64,000 bases of DNA, from the NCBI RefSeq assembly GCF_025567345.1, contig NZ_JAOQJS010000005.1:310001-374000 (forward strand), in the 5' to 3' direction. The position numbers and the translations under genes were made by a program. The notes below the pieces were generated by a model, which did not search any database, was not told the origin of the DNA, and saw only the letters and a program-made list of their open reading frames with translations. Positions 34,970 to 44,367 of this stretch are shown piece after piece (the first letter of the stretch is position 1; every line of letters starts with the position of its first letter). This DNA is from Coprococcus ammoniilyticus. Its GTDB lineage: Bacteria; Bacillota; Clostridia; Lachnospirales; Lachnospiraceae.

Positions 34970-35872
34970 TTAAAATTGTCCTAAAAGTTTCTCAACCTGG
35001 TCTTTTGTTGCAAGTCCTTCTGAAAATGCAGTTGCACTGCCTGTTGCTGCGCCGTACTTTAATGCTTTCTTGTAATCATGCTCTGCAAAATAGCTTGCGA
35101 TAAATCCTGCCACCATGGAATCTCCGGCTCCTACAGAATTAACAACTTTTCCTTTTGGAACGCCCATTCTGTATGTCTCTCCGGTCTCTGTGAGCAGCAT
35201 AGATCCGTCTCCTGCCATGGAGATCGCTACGTTTCTTGCTCCAAGTGCCTGTAATCTCTTTGCATATTCTTCAATCTCCTCATCGGAATGAAGTGTTACG
35301 CCAAACATTTCTCCAAGCTCGAAGTTATTCGGCTTGATAAGAAACGGATGATACTTGAGAACATTTAACAGGAGATCCTTCGTAGCATCGACTACGATAT
35401 CAACCTTCTTGCCTGCAAGTCTTGCCATGATCTTCTCGTACACATCAGATGGTAAAGATGGTGGGATCGCTCCTGCCAGAACCAGACAGTCACCGTCTGT
35501 TAAACCATCTAATTTCTTATAAAGTTCTTCCAGTTCTGCATCGCTGATATTAGGGCCTTTTCCATTGATTTCTGTTTCTTCTCCGGCTTTCAGCTTAACA
35601 TTGATTCTGCTAACGCCATCTGAAACCGTGATGAAATCAGCTTTTACACCAAGGGCAGCGACTCCTTCTTCAATCGCTTTTCCGGTAAAGCCTGCAACAA
35701 ATCCAAGTGCTACAGAATCTACGCCCAGATTCTTAAGGACTGTCGAAACATTGATTCCCTTTCCACCGTAGAACAGGGCTTCTTCTCTGCTTCTGTTTAC
35801 CGAACCGATTTCCAGTTTTTCCATTCTGACAACATAATCGATTGCCGGATTGAAAGTTACTGTGTAGATCAT
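34970..35872 (-). CDS. fruK: 1-phosphofructokinase
   Basis: This 300-residue PfkB-family kinase converts fructose 1-phosphate to fructose 1,6-bisphosphate. Features are MIYTVTFNPAIDYVVRM, the GGKGINVSTVLKNLG substrate loop, and VNSVGAGDSMVAGFIASYF with the catalytic Asp. Its ATG overlaps the fruR stop (ATGA). It works on the product of FruA encoded next. Confidence 0.96.
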   Translation of the reverse strand: MIYTVTFNPAIDYVVRMEKLEIGSVNRSREEALFYGGKGINVSTVLKNLGVDSVALGFVAGFTGKAIEEGVAALGVKADFITVSDGVSRINVKLKAGEETEINGKGPNISDAELEELYKKLDGLTDGDCLVLAGAIPPSLPSDVYEKIMARLAGKKVDIVVDATKDLLLNVLKYHPFLIKPNNFELGEMFGVTLHSDEEIEEYAKRLQALGARNVAISMAGDGSMLLTETGETYRMGVPKGKVVNSVGAGDSMVAGFIASYFAEHDYKKALKYGAATGSATAFSEGLATKDQVEKLLGQF

Positions 35873-36621
35873 TCCTTCATTACCTCCTTTATGACTGTTG
35901 CATCTGCATACTTATCATTTACAAGTCGGTCGGTGATAATACACGCCTTCTTGATTCCTGCAAATGTAACCGCTGTAACCTTGTCAAACTTCGTGTGATC
36001 GGCAAGGACAACACTCGCATAAGATCGGTTGACCGCTTCCATCTTTACAAGTGCTTCTTCTACATCGACTGTCGTGAAACCGTAATCTGTATGTACACCG
36101 TTGGTTCCAAGGAAACATTTTGAGAAATTGAACATCTTCATATTATTTACAGCATCTGCACCTACCGTAGATTCTGTGACCGGCTTTCCGAGTCCTCCGA
36201 TCATGTATGCCCGAAGTCCTTTGTTCATCAGCCGTTTGATATGTGCAATTCCATTTGTGACAAATGTCGCTCTGGTTGATTCCAGATACTCGATCATCCA
36301 TCCGGTACTTGTTCCTGCATCTATGAAAATAAAATCGTCATCATTGATCATATTCACCGCATACCGCGCAATTGCTTTCTTTTCTTCCACACAGAGCTGC
36401 TCTTTTACACTGACCGCAATCTCATCTGCAATAAACTGGTGTGCAACTGCTGTAGCTCCTCCGTGTACCTTATTCAGTTTTCCCATTTCATCGAGAGCGA
36501 TAAGATCCCGCCTTATGGTTGATTCTGATGCTCCTGTGCACTCTGTCATTTCTGCAACTGTGATCGTTCCTTTGTTCTTCAGAGCTTCCAGTATCTTGTT
36601 ATATCTTTCTTCCGTAAGCAT
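35869..36621 (-). CDS. fruR: DeoR-family repressor of the fructose operon
   Basis: This 250-residue DeoR regulator has an N-terminal HTH (MLTEERYNKILEALKNKGTI, then TVAEMTECTGASESTIRRDL) and a C-terminal sugar-phosphate sensor domain (FIFIDAGTSTGWMIEYL). I chose the MLTEE start, with AGGAG 10 bp upstream. It is the first gene of the operon and is expected to respond to fructose 1-phosphate. Repeated TTCGTTCA words upstream are its likely sites. Confidence 0.92.
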   Translation of the reverse strand: MLTEERYNKILEALKNKGTITVAEMTECTGASESTIRRDLIALDEMGKLNKVHGGATAVAHQFIADEIAVSVKEQLCVEEKKAIARYAVNMINDDDFIFIDAGTSTGWMIEYLESTRATFVTNGIAHIKRLMNKGLRAYMIGGLGKPVTESTVGADAVNNMKMFNFSKCFLGTNGVHTDYGFTTVDVEEALVKMEAVNRSYASVVLADHTKFDKVTAVTFAGIKKACIITDRLVNDKYADATVIKEVMKE

Positions 36622-36696
36622 ATATATAGGTCTCCTTATTATCAAATCATTTTATTATTTGCAATTCAATTCATATATATGCATTATAACCGATTT

Positions 36697-36767
36697 TTCG
36701 TTCAAAATCAATCATATTCGTTCAACTTGGGTTTATATTAACACACATTTCGTTCAGAATCAATCAT
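36697..36767. promoter_or_regulatory. Probable FruR operator: three TTCGTTCA repeats
   Basis: TTCGTTCA occurs at 36697-36704, 36717-36724 and 36749-36756. The first and third are each followed by A/G-AATCAATCAT. Spacings are 20 and 32 bp. The position upstream of the DeoR gene fits autoregulation. The rest of 36622-37128 holds a weak hairpin at 36826-36855 and AT-rich promoter sequence for the next gene. Confidence 0.65.
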
Positions 36768-37128
36768 TAATTTGCATTTTTTTGAAGTTTTTTGAACAAA
36801 TATGAGAGAAACGGAATTAAAGAAAGCAGGCAGTCTCGTTATAAGACCACCTGCCGGTCGATAACCAATCTGCTATATCGAATATTGCTGATTGATATAT
36901 GACATCAGCCAAAGGGTCATAACTGCGCCTCTTCCAAAAAGGATTTCATTATAGAGTTCTTTTTTGCGTACGAAATTCTAAAATATAAAATGGGACGTCA
37001 CCATATATTTCCGGTTGTTCCTGTCTAAAATTACATATATAATATAAATATCTGCATTAGCTGATATGGGGGGACTTATTAAGTTAACAGATCAAATATT
37101 TTAATTACATAATTCGAAGGTAATTTCT

Positions 37129-37575
37129 ATGAAACATTCCAATTCTTTCTGGAAACGTACAATCATCGGATGCAGCCTGCTCGGTATGGTTATCGTAACT
37201 GCATTGCCAGCACAGGCAGCAGTTCAGGCAGCAACTTTAAATGAGCGCACAGTTTCCGCTGTCAGTACATACACAGGCACCAATGCTGCCCTTGCCACAA
37301 GTAAGACCGCAGCTATAAATACTGCCACTTCTACTACAAATACAACCACAAATGATGCCACCCTTACCGCAAGCAAGACCACAGCCAAGAAAGCTGCGCT
37401 GAATAAAACATCTTTAAAGCTGAAGAAGGGCAAAACTTACCAGTTAAAAACAAAAAATGTAAAGGGAACGGTAACAGTAGTAGAGGGAAACTACAACTCC
37501 TCCATTCACTGGTTCCGAACCATAACGAAATCTTTCTTGCAGCAAACAGGCTTTTCAGTAGATACACGGTATTAA
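37129..37575 (+). CDS. Small secreted protein with a truncated Ig-like (Big_2) start
   Basis: This 148-residue exported protein has a signal peptide (residues 1-31, FWKRTIIGCSLLGMVIVTAL, cut near AQAA) and then a Thr/Ala/Ser-rich linker (35-88). The segment LNKTSLKLKKGKTYQLKTKN is how bacterial Ig-like 2 domains of Clostridia begin. The rest of the domain (expected VKWSSSN pattern) does not follow, so the gene may be a truncated surface protein. The RBS is AAGG 8 bp upstream. Confidence 0.6.
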   Translation: MKHSNSFWKRTIIGCSLLGMVIVTALPAQAAVQAATLNERTVSAVSTYTGTNAALATSKTAAINTATSTTNTTTNDATLTASKTTAKKAALNKTSLKLKKGKTYQLKTKNVKGTVTVVEGNYNSSIHWFRTITKSFLQQTGFSVDTRY

Positions 37576-37654
37576 GCACAGTTCAAATGCAAATCATTCA
37601 TTTCAGGGAGATAAGTTTTTATCTCCCTGTCTGACTATACTTATGGAGAAAATC

Positions 37655-38157
37655 ATGAATAATTCTTATATTAATAAAGATGAGATAAATAATAAAATAT
37701 ATGACTACATTGCCGGCTACATAAATTGTTCAACAGATCAATTAAAAGAAGAAGGCACACATTTCGTAAAGAACAAAAAGGCTGCTAAAAATTATGTTAA
37801 AATTCTCAGCATCAGAGATACAAATATCATTTCTCTGTCTGAAGAAAAATATGAACTTGGAAAACAACTGTTATCAGGTAAAACTCGAGACGAATTATAT
37901 GAAGGTAACAACCTTAAAACATTATGTGATATCGAGGGCTTTGAAAATTCACTGGCTTTTGATGCAGAAGGAAATACAAATACAACCATCGTTTTATGTG
38001 CAATAAAAGATAACGAAATAATAGCAATTGCGGGTGCTGCTCCCACCGGTAAACTGATGGAAGTTGGAATTGATGTAAAAAAGAACTGGCTTCCCAAGCA
38101 GTAGCCATCCGAAGCGGCTATATGCCACTCTGGACAGATTCATTTGGGACACGCTAA
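37655..38157 (+). pseudogene. Decayed GNAT-family acetyltransferase
   Basis: The main frame (from ATG 37655, GGAG 6 bp upstream) runs to a TAG at 38102 and includes the acetyl-CoA-binding strand MEVGIDVKKNW. The sequence continues in another frame with LASQAVAIRSGYMPLWTDSF, which is the usual C-terminal end of such acetyltransferases (N-S-Q-x-V-A-x-x-x-G-Y). An internal deletion of roughly 50-60 bp after VKKNW, which shifted the frame, explains this. Confidence 0.7.
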
Positions 38158-38190
38158 TCAGCGCACTATAAGTATAAAAAATAACCTCCC

Positions 38191-38268
38191 AGCCTTGAAG
38201 TGAACCCCTTTTATTAGACAAAAAAGGTCTAATAAAAGGGGTTATTTTTAACTCATCATATCAAGGCT
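38191..38268 (+). terminator. Very strong nested hairpin (terminator or IS-end-like repeat)
   Basis: A perfect 17-bp inverted repeat (38203-38219 and 38227-38243) with a 7-base loop is followed by ATTTTT on the plus strand. An outer AGCCTTGA/TCAAGGCT pair extends it. TCTAATAAAAGGGGTT resembles ends of IS3-type elements of Lachnospiraceae, but no transposase is present. Confidence 0.6.
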
Positions 38269-38294
38269 AACCGTCTATCGGTGGCACTTTTTAT

Positions 38295-39545
38295 TTATGA
38301 ACGATAATCACCGTTGATCTTAACGTAATCATAAGTCAGGTCACAGCCCCACGCCTTGGCGGATGCTTCACCCTGATTCAGATTGACATTGATGTAGATA
38401 TCATCCTCGGATAATACCTCAGAGGCTTTTTCCTCAGAAAATGGAATACCGGAACCATTTCTGCACACCTCTACGATACCCTTCTCAGATTCAAGATCTA
38501 CATCTACTTTATCGATATCGAAATCTGCTTCTGCATATCCGATTGCACAGAGAATACGTCCCCAGTTTGCATCTTCACCAAACATCGCACATTTGGTCAG
38601 TGGGGAACGGATAATGCTCTTTGCAACGATGATCGCTGTGTCCTGATCTGGCGCTCCAGATACTGTACATTCCAGCATCTTGCTTGCGCCCTCTCCATCA
38701 CTTGCGAGCATCATCGTCATACACTCCATAACGATGTACAGTGCTTTCTTGAAAATTACATAGTCGTCATTTTCTGTTACGATCTCTTCATTTCCTGCAA
38801 GTCCGTTTGCCATGACACTTAAAGTATCATTTGTCGATGTATCACCATCTATGGACAGGCAGTTATAAGTTACCTTTACGATCTCACTCAGAGCCTTCTG
38901 GATCATATCGGCTGAGATTGCAACATCCGTTGTGATAAAGTTCAGCGTGGTTGCCATATTCGGATGGATCATACCGCTTCCCTTTGCCATTCCACCAAGA
39001 CGACAGGTCTTGCCACCAAGTGTGAATTCTACTGCAACCTGCTTATCAACTGTATCTGTCGTCATGATCGCATTTGCAGCCTTATCATTGCCATCGGCAC
39101 TTAAACCGCCAGCAAGCTCTTTCATGTGCTCTTCAAATGGTTCGATCGGAATGATCTGACCAATCACACCGGTCGATGCATTGATGATCATATCTGCATC
39201 GATTCCCAGTGCATCTGCTGCCAGCTCACAAATCCGCTCTGCCTTTTCCACGCCATCCGCATTACAGGTATTTGCATTCTTTGAATTAACGACAACCGCC
39301 ATGGCTTTGCCGCCTGTCGCCTTCAGATGCTCCTTAGTTACAAGGATTGGCGCACCTTTTACCTTGTTCTGTGTATATACGGCTGCTGCATTACAGACTG
39401 TACTGCTGTAAACCATACCCAGATCATTCTTATTCTTATCTGAATTCAGTCCGCAGTTTATACCATTTGCCACAAATCCCTTTGCTGCACAGACACCACC
39501 GTCTACATATGTGTATCCTTCGTATGTTTTCTTCTTCATATTCAT
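38295..39545 (-). CDS. argJ: Bifunctional ornithine/glutamate N-acetyltransferase
   Basis: This 416-residue ArgJ of the arginine pathway transfers the acetyl group from N-acetylornithine to glutamate. It self-cleaves at the conserved Ala-Thr in KGSGMIHPNMATTLNFITTD; the Thr becomes the nucleophile. Other motifs are MAVVVNSKNANTCNADGV and NASTGVIGQ. The start is MNMKKK (39545), with a weak AGGA 11 bp upstream; 39539 is possible. No other arg genes are adjacent; gltX is upstream. Confidence 0.95.
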   Translation of the reverse strand: MNMKKKTYEGYTYVDGGVCAAKGFVANGINCGLNSDKNKNDLGMVYSSTVCNAAAVYTQNKVKGAPILVTKEHLKATGGKAMAVVVNSKNANTCNADGVEKAERICELAADALGIDADMIINASTGVIGQIIPIEPFEEHMKELAGGLSADGNDKAANAIMTTDTVDKQVAVEFTLGGKTCRLGGMAKGSGMIHPNMATTLNFITTDVAISADMIQKALSEIVKVTYNCLSIDGDTSTNDTLSVMANGLAGNEEIVTENDDYVIFKKALYIVMECMTMMLASDGEGASKMLECTVSGAPDQDTAIIVAKSIIRSPLTKCAMFGEDANWGRILCAIGYAEADFDIDKVDVDLESEKGIVEVCRNGSGIPFSEEKASEVLSEDDIYINVNLNQGEASAKAWGCDLTYDYVKINGDYRS

Positions 39546-39655
39546 CCGTAGCCAAATCCTGTCGACTTCCACGTTTCATTCCGCTGCTGCCGATCAGCGA
39601 TTCGCCACTGCCTCCTTTTTAAGATATATAAAACTCTGCCTGTATTTCTATTATC

Positions 39656-41335
39656 TTACTTGCCGATTGCTGCCAGGAACTTGTCCAGTCTTCCGATTGT
39701 ACGATCCTTGCCGATCACGTTCATGATCGTAGCAAGATCCGGTGAATTCTTCTTACCGGTTATTGCCACACGAACGATCGTGCAGACATCTGTGATCGAT
39801 CCCTTATAAGCATCCGGATTCTTCTTATACTCCTTGACATTCGGACAATAGCCAAGTTTGTCGCCCATTACCTTCATCTCGGCAAACCAGTTCTCTGCAT
39901 CTAAGAACAGATCCTTCTTATATTCATTGATGATCTCTGCCATCTGATCTGCATTATACTTCTCATCGACCTCGTAGGAAAGCTTCAGTTCATTCTCCGG
40001 CACATAGAGATAGCCGAACATCTCTGCCAGATCTGACCACTTGCCAACATCCTTACGGACTTTATTTCCGGACATCTTCCAGAGGCTGATCGTCTTTAAG
40101 AAGCTCTCTTTATCATTTGTGCCAAATTCATACAGCTTCTCATCAAATTCTTTTGCCCATGCCATGATCTTCTCATAGCACTTTTCTTCTGAAAATGTGG
40201 AGATCATCTCTTTGCTGACATCATTTAACTTCACCATGTCAAATAATGCACCGGATGCCGGCATCTTCGCAAGTGACAATGTGAAATCATCGATCGTCTT
40301 ATCAGGATTTGCTGCATGCCATTCCTCATAATTGGAATTGGCGATCGTCATCAGATATTCCAGTACACTCTCGGATGGATAGCCCTGCTCCTGATAGAAG
40401 CCAACGGCTGCCTCCGGGTCTTTTCTCTTACTAAGCTTTCTCTTATGCTGATGTTCATTTCCATCCTCATCAACGGATATTTCCATCTTCATAATTGGTG
40501 AAATATGTGCATACTCAGGAAGTTCAAATCCGCACAGTTCAAATAACTGCTTATGAAGCGGATAGGATGCAAGCCATTCATCACCACGGATGACCATATT
40601 TGTTCTCATAAAATGATCGTCTACTGCATGTGCAAAATGATAAGTTGGGATTCCGTCAGATTTTAACAGTACAACATCCATCATATTCTCAGGCATCTCG
40701 ATCTTACCACGGATCGGGTCACTGTAAACAACTGTCTTGCCTGCCTCGCCCGGGCTCTTAAGTCTGACAACATAAGGCTCTCCGGCTGCCAATTTCTCCT
40801 CGATCTGCTCGTATGTCAGATTTCTTCCAACTGCATACTCTCCATAATATCCGATATCTACCTTTGCAGCCTCCTGCTTTGCTCTTATCGCATCCAGTTC
40901 TTCCGCAGTTGTAAAATCAGGATATGCATATCCCTCCTGCATCAGCTTCTTAACGCAGATCTGATAGATCTCTTTTCTCTCGCTCTGCTTATATGGTGCA
41001 TATGTGACAGGGCTTCCTTCAAATGGTCCCTCATCAAATCCAAGATCAAACTTGTTTAAGGAATTGATGATCTCCTCCACGCCATTTTCAAGCTCTCTCT
41101 TTCTGTCTGTATCTTCTATTCTAAGATAAAACACACCACCGCTCTGCTTTGCAAGTTTTCTTGATATCATAGCAGCATATAAACCACCGATATGCATATA
41201 TCCGGTTGGGCTTGGCGCAAATCTCGTTACCTTCGCACCCTCCGGCAAGTCTCTCTTTGGAAATCTTGCTTCGAGATCGTCTACCGTTCCTGTTATATCC
41301 GGGAATATTAATTCTGCTAATTTGTTATAATCCAT
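39656..41335 (-). CDS. gltX: Glutamyl-tRNA synthetase
   Basis: This 559-residue class I synthetase charges tRNA-Glu. The HIGH-like motif is in RFAPSPTGYMHIGGLYAAMI and the KMSKS-like motif is KRKLSKRKDPEAA. The length and catalytic core fit GluRS. The ATG start at 41335 has GAGGTGG 8 bp upstream; an in-frame GTG 12 bp earlier overlaps the RBS. It lies 110 bp upstream of argJ. Confidence 0.95.
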   Translation of the reverse strand: MDYNKLAELIFPDITGTVDDLEARFPKRDLPEGAKVTRFAPSPTGYMHIGGLYAAMISRKLAKQSGGVFYLRIEDTDRKRELENGVEEIINSLNKFDLGFDEGPFEGSPVTYAPYKQSERKEIYQICVKKLMQEGYAYPDFTTAEELDAIRAKQEAAKVDIGYYGEYAVGRNLTYEQIEEKLAAGEPYVVRLKSPGEAGKTVVYSDPIRGKIEMPENMMDVVLLKSDGIPTYHFAHAVDDHFMRTNMVIRGDEWLASYPLHKQLFELCGFELPEYAHISPIMKMEISVDEDGNEHQHKRKLSKRKDPEAAVGFYQEQGYPSESVLEYLMTIANSNYEEWHAANPDKTIDDFTLSLAKMPASGALFDMVKLNDVSKEMISTFSEEKCYEKIMAWAKEFDEKLYEFGTNDKESFLKTISLWKMSGNKVRKDVGKWSDLAEMFGYLYVPENELKLSYEVDEKYNADQMAEIINEYKKDLFLDAENWFAEMKVMGDKLGYCPNVKEYKKNPDAYKGSITDVCTIVRVAITGKKNSPDLATIMNVIGKDRTIGRLDKFLAAIGK

Positions 41336-41504
41336 CTTATCTGCCACCTCTTATATCAAATCTATTTTTCGTTTCTTACCGCCTGACAGCACCTAATCGA
41401 CTGTCAAAACACATATAGTAAAAAATACCACAAACCCCACATTTTGTACAGGTTTTTTCTGTAACATTGATGTCAGAAAGCCTTTCCGAGCGCCAATAAT
41501 TAAA

Positions 41505-41575
41505 AATAAAATGAAAGCTATCATTACTATCATAACGTCTTACGCAATAATGTGTAATGTAGCTTTCATTTTGTT
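41505..41575 (-). terminator. Long hairpin after the aldolase gene
   Basis: AAAATGAAAGCTA and TAGCTTTCATTTT arms enclose about 40 bp with further partial pairing (CATTA/TAATG). The minus strand ends in TTTTATTTTTAATT. It could end transcription of the aldolase gene. Otherwise 41336-41685 shows nothing coding. Confidence 0.6.
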
Positions 41576-41685
41576 CAAAAACTCACGAAAGTGTCTTGTA
41601 AAATAATATGTGTCGTATATAAAATGGATGGTCTTTATGTACATTTATTACGAAATAAAGACTACACTGAAACGATTTCTACTTC

Positions 41686-42660
41686 TTACTCGCGATAAAG
41701 TAAGTAGCTGTACATGTCAGCGTATTCGTGTTTGCCCTGTTTGATGAAATCAATGGCATCTCTTGGATGCTGGTTCAGCATACCGGTCAGCATGTAAGGT
41801 ACATCATAGCCCCATACAGCATCACCCTTTTCCTTTAACGGAACCATGTAACGCTCAATGAACTTCAGGATATGGTACAGATTGTACTTTGGATTACGAA
41901 GGAAGCCAAGCAGCAATTCCATCGCGCAATTTCCTGCACCTCGTCCCATAGAGCTTACCGTTCCATCTAACATGCTTGCTCCATGTCTCATTGCTTCAAC
42001 AGTATTTGCATATGCCATCTTCATGTTGTCATGTGCATGAATACCAATCTTCTTACCGTATTTCTCTCCAACTGCCACATATTTCTGTGTCAGTCTCTGG
42101 ATCTGCTCCGGGTATAAAGAGCCGTAGCTGTCTACAATGTAGATTCCGTCTACATTTGATTTGCCTAACATCTCAAGAGCGATATCGATCTCTGACTCCT
42201 GATCCTTTGAAATCGCCATAATGTTACAGGTCGTCTCATATCCCTTTGCATGTGCATCCTCTATCATCTCAATCGCAGCAGGCATGGTGTTGATATATGT
42301 AGCCACACGTATCATGTCAATAACACTGTCTGCTCTGTCAATAATATCTGTCTTGTAATCGCATCTTCCGACATCCGCCATAACAGATATCTTCATCTCT
42401 GTATTATTCTCTCCGACTATACTGCGAATGGCTTCTTCGTCACAGAACTTCCACTTTCCGAACTTTTCTACATCGAACATCTCCTTGGAAGCCTTGTAGC
42501 CGAATTCCATATAATCAACACCAGCCTTCAAATTTGCTTCATAAAGTGCTTTTACAAATTCATCTGTAAAATAAAAATCGTTGACAAGTCCTCCATCTCG
42601 AATTGTAGCATCAAGCACCTGAATATCAGGTCTGTACGTGATCATATCTCCGCCTATCAT
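41686..42660 (-). CDS. HMGL-like aldolase (4-hydroxy-2-oxovalerate aldolase/homocitrate synthase-type barrel)
   Basis: This 324-residue DRE-TIM metallolyase family protein has the metal-binding VLDATIRDGGLVNDFYFTDE near the N-terminus. DGIYIVDSYGSLYPEQIQRL and IGIHAHDNMKMAYANTVEAM carry the HxH metal ligands, followed by SSMGRGAGN. The DmpF-type partner dehydrogenase is absent, so the substrate cannot be given. The start at 42660 has AGGAGG 8 bp upstream. It has its own consensus promoter and a 110-bp leader. Confidence 0.85.
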   Translation of the reverse strand: MIGGDMITYRPDIQVLDATIRDGGLVNDFYFTDEFVKALYEANLKAGVDYMEFGYKASKEMFDVEKFGKWKFCDEEAIRSIVGENNTEMKISVMADVGRCDYKTDIIDRADSVIDMIRVATYINTMPAAIEMIEDAHAKGYETTCNIMAISKDQESEIDIALEMLGKSNVDGIYIVDSYGSLYPEQIQRLTQKYVAVGEKYGKKIGIHAHDNMKMAYANTVEAMRHGASMLDGTVSSMGRGAGNCAMELLLGFLRNPKYNLYHILKFIERYMVPLKEKGDAVWGYDVPYMLTGMLNQHPRDAIDFIKQGKHEYADMYSYLLYRE

Positions 42661-42699
42661 CGCTGTTTCCTCCTAAATCTTTTTTATCACCTGATGAGC

Positions 42700-42838
42700 C
42701 GATCAAACTCTCAGGGTTATCCAACGCTCTTTCTATTTATTTTCTCACTTTAACGCGTTGGTGTGAGTATAGTATAACAGTTTTTTAAAATAATGCAAGC
42801 ACTTTTTTACTTCAACGCAATAAACTTTTTTACTTTAA
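42700..42838 (-). promoter_or_regulatory. Promoter, repeats and leader of the aldolase gene
   Basis: The minus strand has TTGCAT (42793-42798) and TATACT (42771-42776) with a 16-bp spacer. Upstream are the palindrome TTCACTTTAAAGT and a direct repeat AAGTAAAAAAGT, candidates for an activator or repressor site. Downstream, CCAACGC and GCGTTGG form a stem in the leader, followed by CCCTGAGAGTTTGATCGG. I do not recognise a known riboswitch. Confidence 0.55.
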
Positions 42839-42928
42839 AGTGAAAATTGGGATTTGTATAACTAAAATCTCAACTTTCCTTATTTTATGCGACTTGGCGG
42901 TATGCCTTGCCACTCTATATGTATCCTT

Positions 42929-42954
42929 TTCCCTTGTTTTTGCCCTTATGAGGT
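42929..42954. repeat. Left attachment-site direct repeat of the mobilizable element
   Basis: A 26-bp sequence starting TTCCCTTGTTTTTGCCC and ending TATGAGGT is identical to 57197-57222. It lies 32 bp past the integrase stop. CAAGGG follows in inverted orientation, typical of a tyrosine-recombinase core site. Confidence 0.85.
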
Positions 42955-42985
42955 ATCTACAAGGGAAAGTTTTTCTTATTCGATT

Positions 42986-44284
42986 TTATTCTCCAACCAC
43001 CTTATCAAGTAGTCGGGCTGAGTTTCGCTTACCTTCTCGGTTAGCGTGTGCATAGACATTCATAGTGGTACTTACATCCGAGTGTCCAAGTAATTCCTGT
43101 ACATCCTTTGGTGCTGCTCCATTTGAGAGCAGGTTTGTGGTATAAGTGTGTCGCAGGGTGTGGAAGTGGAAATTATCATCAAGCTCCGACAATCGTTTCC
43201 TTGCTGTCCTTAAAGCTGTCTCAACCGTTGCAGGGGCTTCGTATGCTCCGTCCGGTCTGATACATACAAGGTCAATCTCGTTGTAATCAAGCGGAATGTC
43301 CTCTGTGCCATCCAAATGATAAAGCTCATAGTAGATACGATTCTTTTCCTTAACTTCCCTGTAGTAGTTCCTCTGATAGAGTTCTCCGTAACTGAATACC
43401 TGCTTTCTCTGTTCCTTTTTCGCTTTCTTTAAGATGTCAGCGAGCGTATCACAGAAATCCACGATACGGACTTTCTTTCGCTTTGTCGGACCAATCTCGG
43501 TCTTGTGCCTTGCTCCGTTGTAACGGACACTTCTTCGTACTGTCAGATACTGTTCCTCAAAGTTAATGTCACTCCAAGACAGTCCGCATACCTCTCCAAG
43601 TCTAAGACCTGTGTAGTACGCTATCTGTACCGGCAGGACAGCAGGCTTGTTTCTTTCTTCCAGATACTCCATAAGCGTTTGATACTGCTCTGGTGTAATC
43701 GGGTTGATAACCTCTGCATCCTCATCATTATCAGAAAACAAATCCACATCTTCCTCGGCTTTCCTACGCATTACCACATACTGCATTGGATTGAATGTGA
43801 TGTACTGCTTTGGAAAGACTGCAAATCGGAAGGACTGTTGCAGGACTGCGTGGAAAGAACGGATATAGTCGATGGTGTAACCCTTTGACTTAAAATTTCC
43901 TTCCTCACCGCCAAATGCAAGTAAATCCATAAACTTCTGCAAATGCTCCGAAGTGACTGTCTTTAGTTTTCTGTTTCCGATTGGGTGTTGTTTAATCCTG
44001 TTTACTGCCTGTAAATAGTTACCGACTGTACCGTTGCTAAGTGAACCCGTTTTCAAATCTTCCTCTGCCCATACATCTAGCATCTGTCCGAGTGTGAGGT
44101 TGTCCGCTTTGGCTAGAAATTTCTTTGCGTCATAATCCTCCATAGCCTTGCGTAACATTTTCTCTGTCTCTGATTTGCTCTCCGTACCTGCAAATTCTTT
44201 CTGAACCAAGTTACCACTTGCATCCTCCACATAAAAGCGGTAGTACCATTTCTTGCCTTTCTTCCTTACAGAACCTTTTGCCAT
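42986..44284 (-). CDS. int: Tyrosine-type site-specific integrase
   Basis: This 432-residue integrase of the Tn916/phage type has an N-terminal arm-binding segment (MAKGSVRKKGKKWYYRFYVE), a SAM-like core-binding domain and a catalytic domain. The catalytic domain has Arg in YYTGLRLGEVCGLSW, HxxR in FHTLRHTYT, His in LLGHSDVSTTMN and the nucleophile Tyr in NVYAHA. The start has AAAGGAG 8 bp upstream. It is next to the left att site, as is normal. Confidence 0.95.
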   Translation of the reverse strand: MAKGSVRKKGKKWYYRFYVEDASGNLVQKEFAGTESKSETEKMLRKAMEDYDAKKFLAKADNLTLGQMLDVWAEEDLKTGSLSNGTVGNYLQAVNRIKQHPIGNRKLKTVTSEHLQKFMDLLAFGGEEGNFKSKGYTIDYIRSFHAVLQQSFRFAVFPKQYITFNPMQYVVMRRKAEEDVDLFSDNDEDAEVINPITPEQYQTLMEYLEERNKPAVLPVQIAYYTGLRLGEVCGLSWSDINFEEQYLTVRRSVRYNGARHKTEIGPTKRKKVRIVDFCDTLADILKKAKKEQRKQVFSYGELYQRNYYREVKEKNRIYYELYHLDGTEDIPLDYNEIDLVCIRPDGAYEAPATVETALRTARKRLSELDDNFHFHTLRHTYTTNLLSNGAAPKDVQELLGHSDVSTTMNVYAHANREGKRNSARLLDKVVGE

Positions 44285-44367
44285 AATCGTTTCTCCTTTC
44301 GATATCGGCAATCGGAACTGGTGAAATGCTTCTTGCGTGTAAGTATATCATAGCTCCGTCTGCCTAT

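Noticed and set aside
36801..36863. 20-residue ORF upstream of the secreted protein
   Set aside because: No RBS and it overlaps the weak hairpin at 36826-36855.
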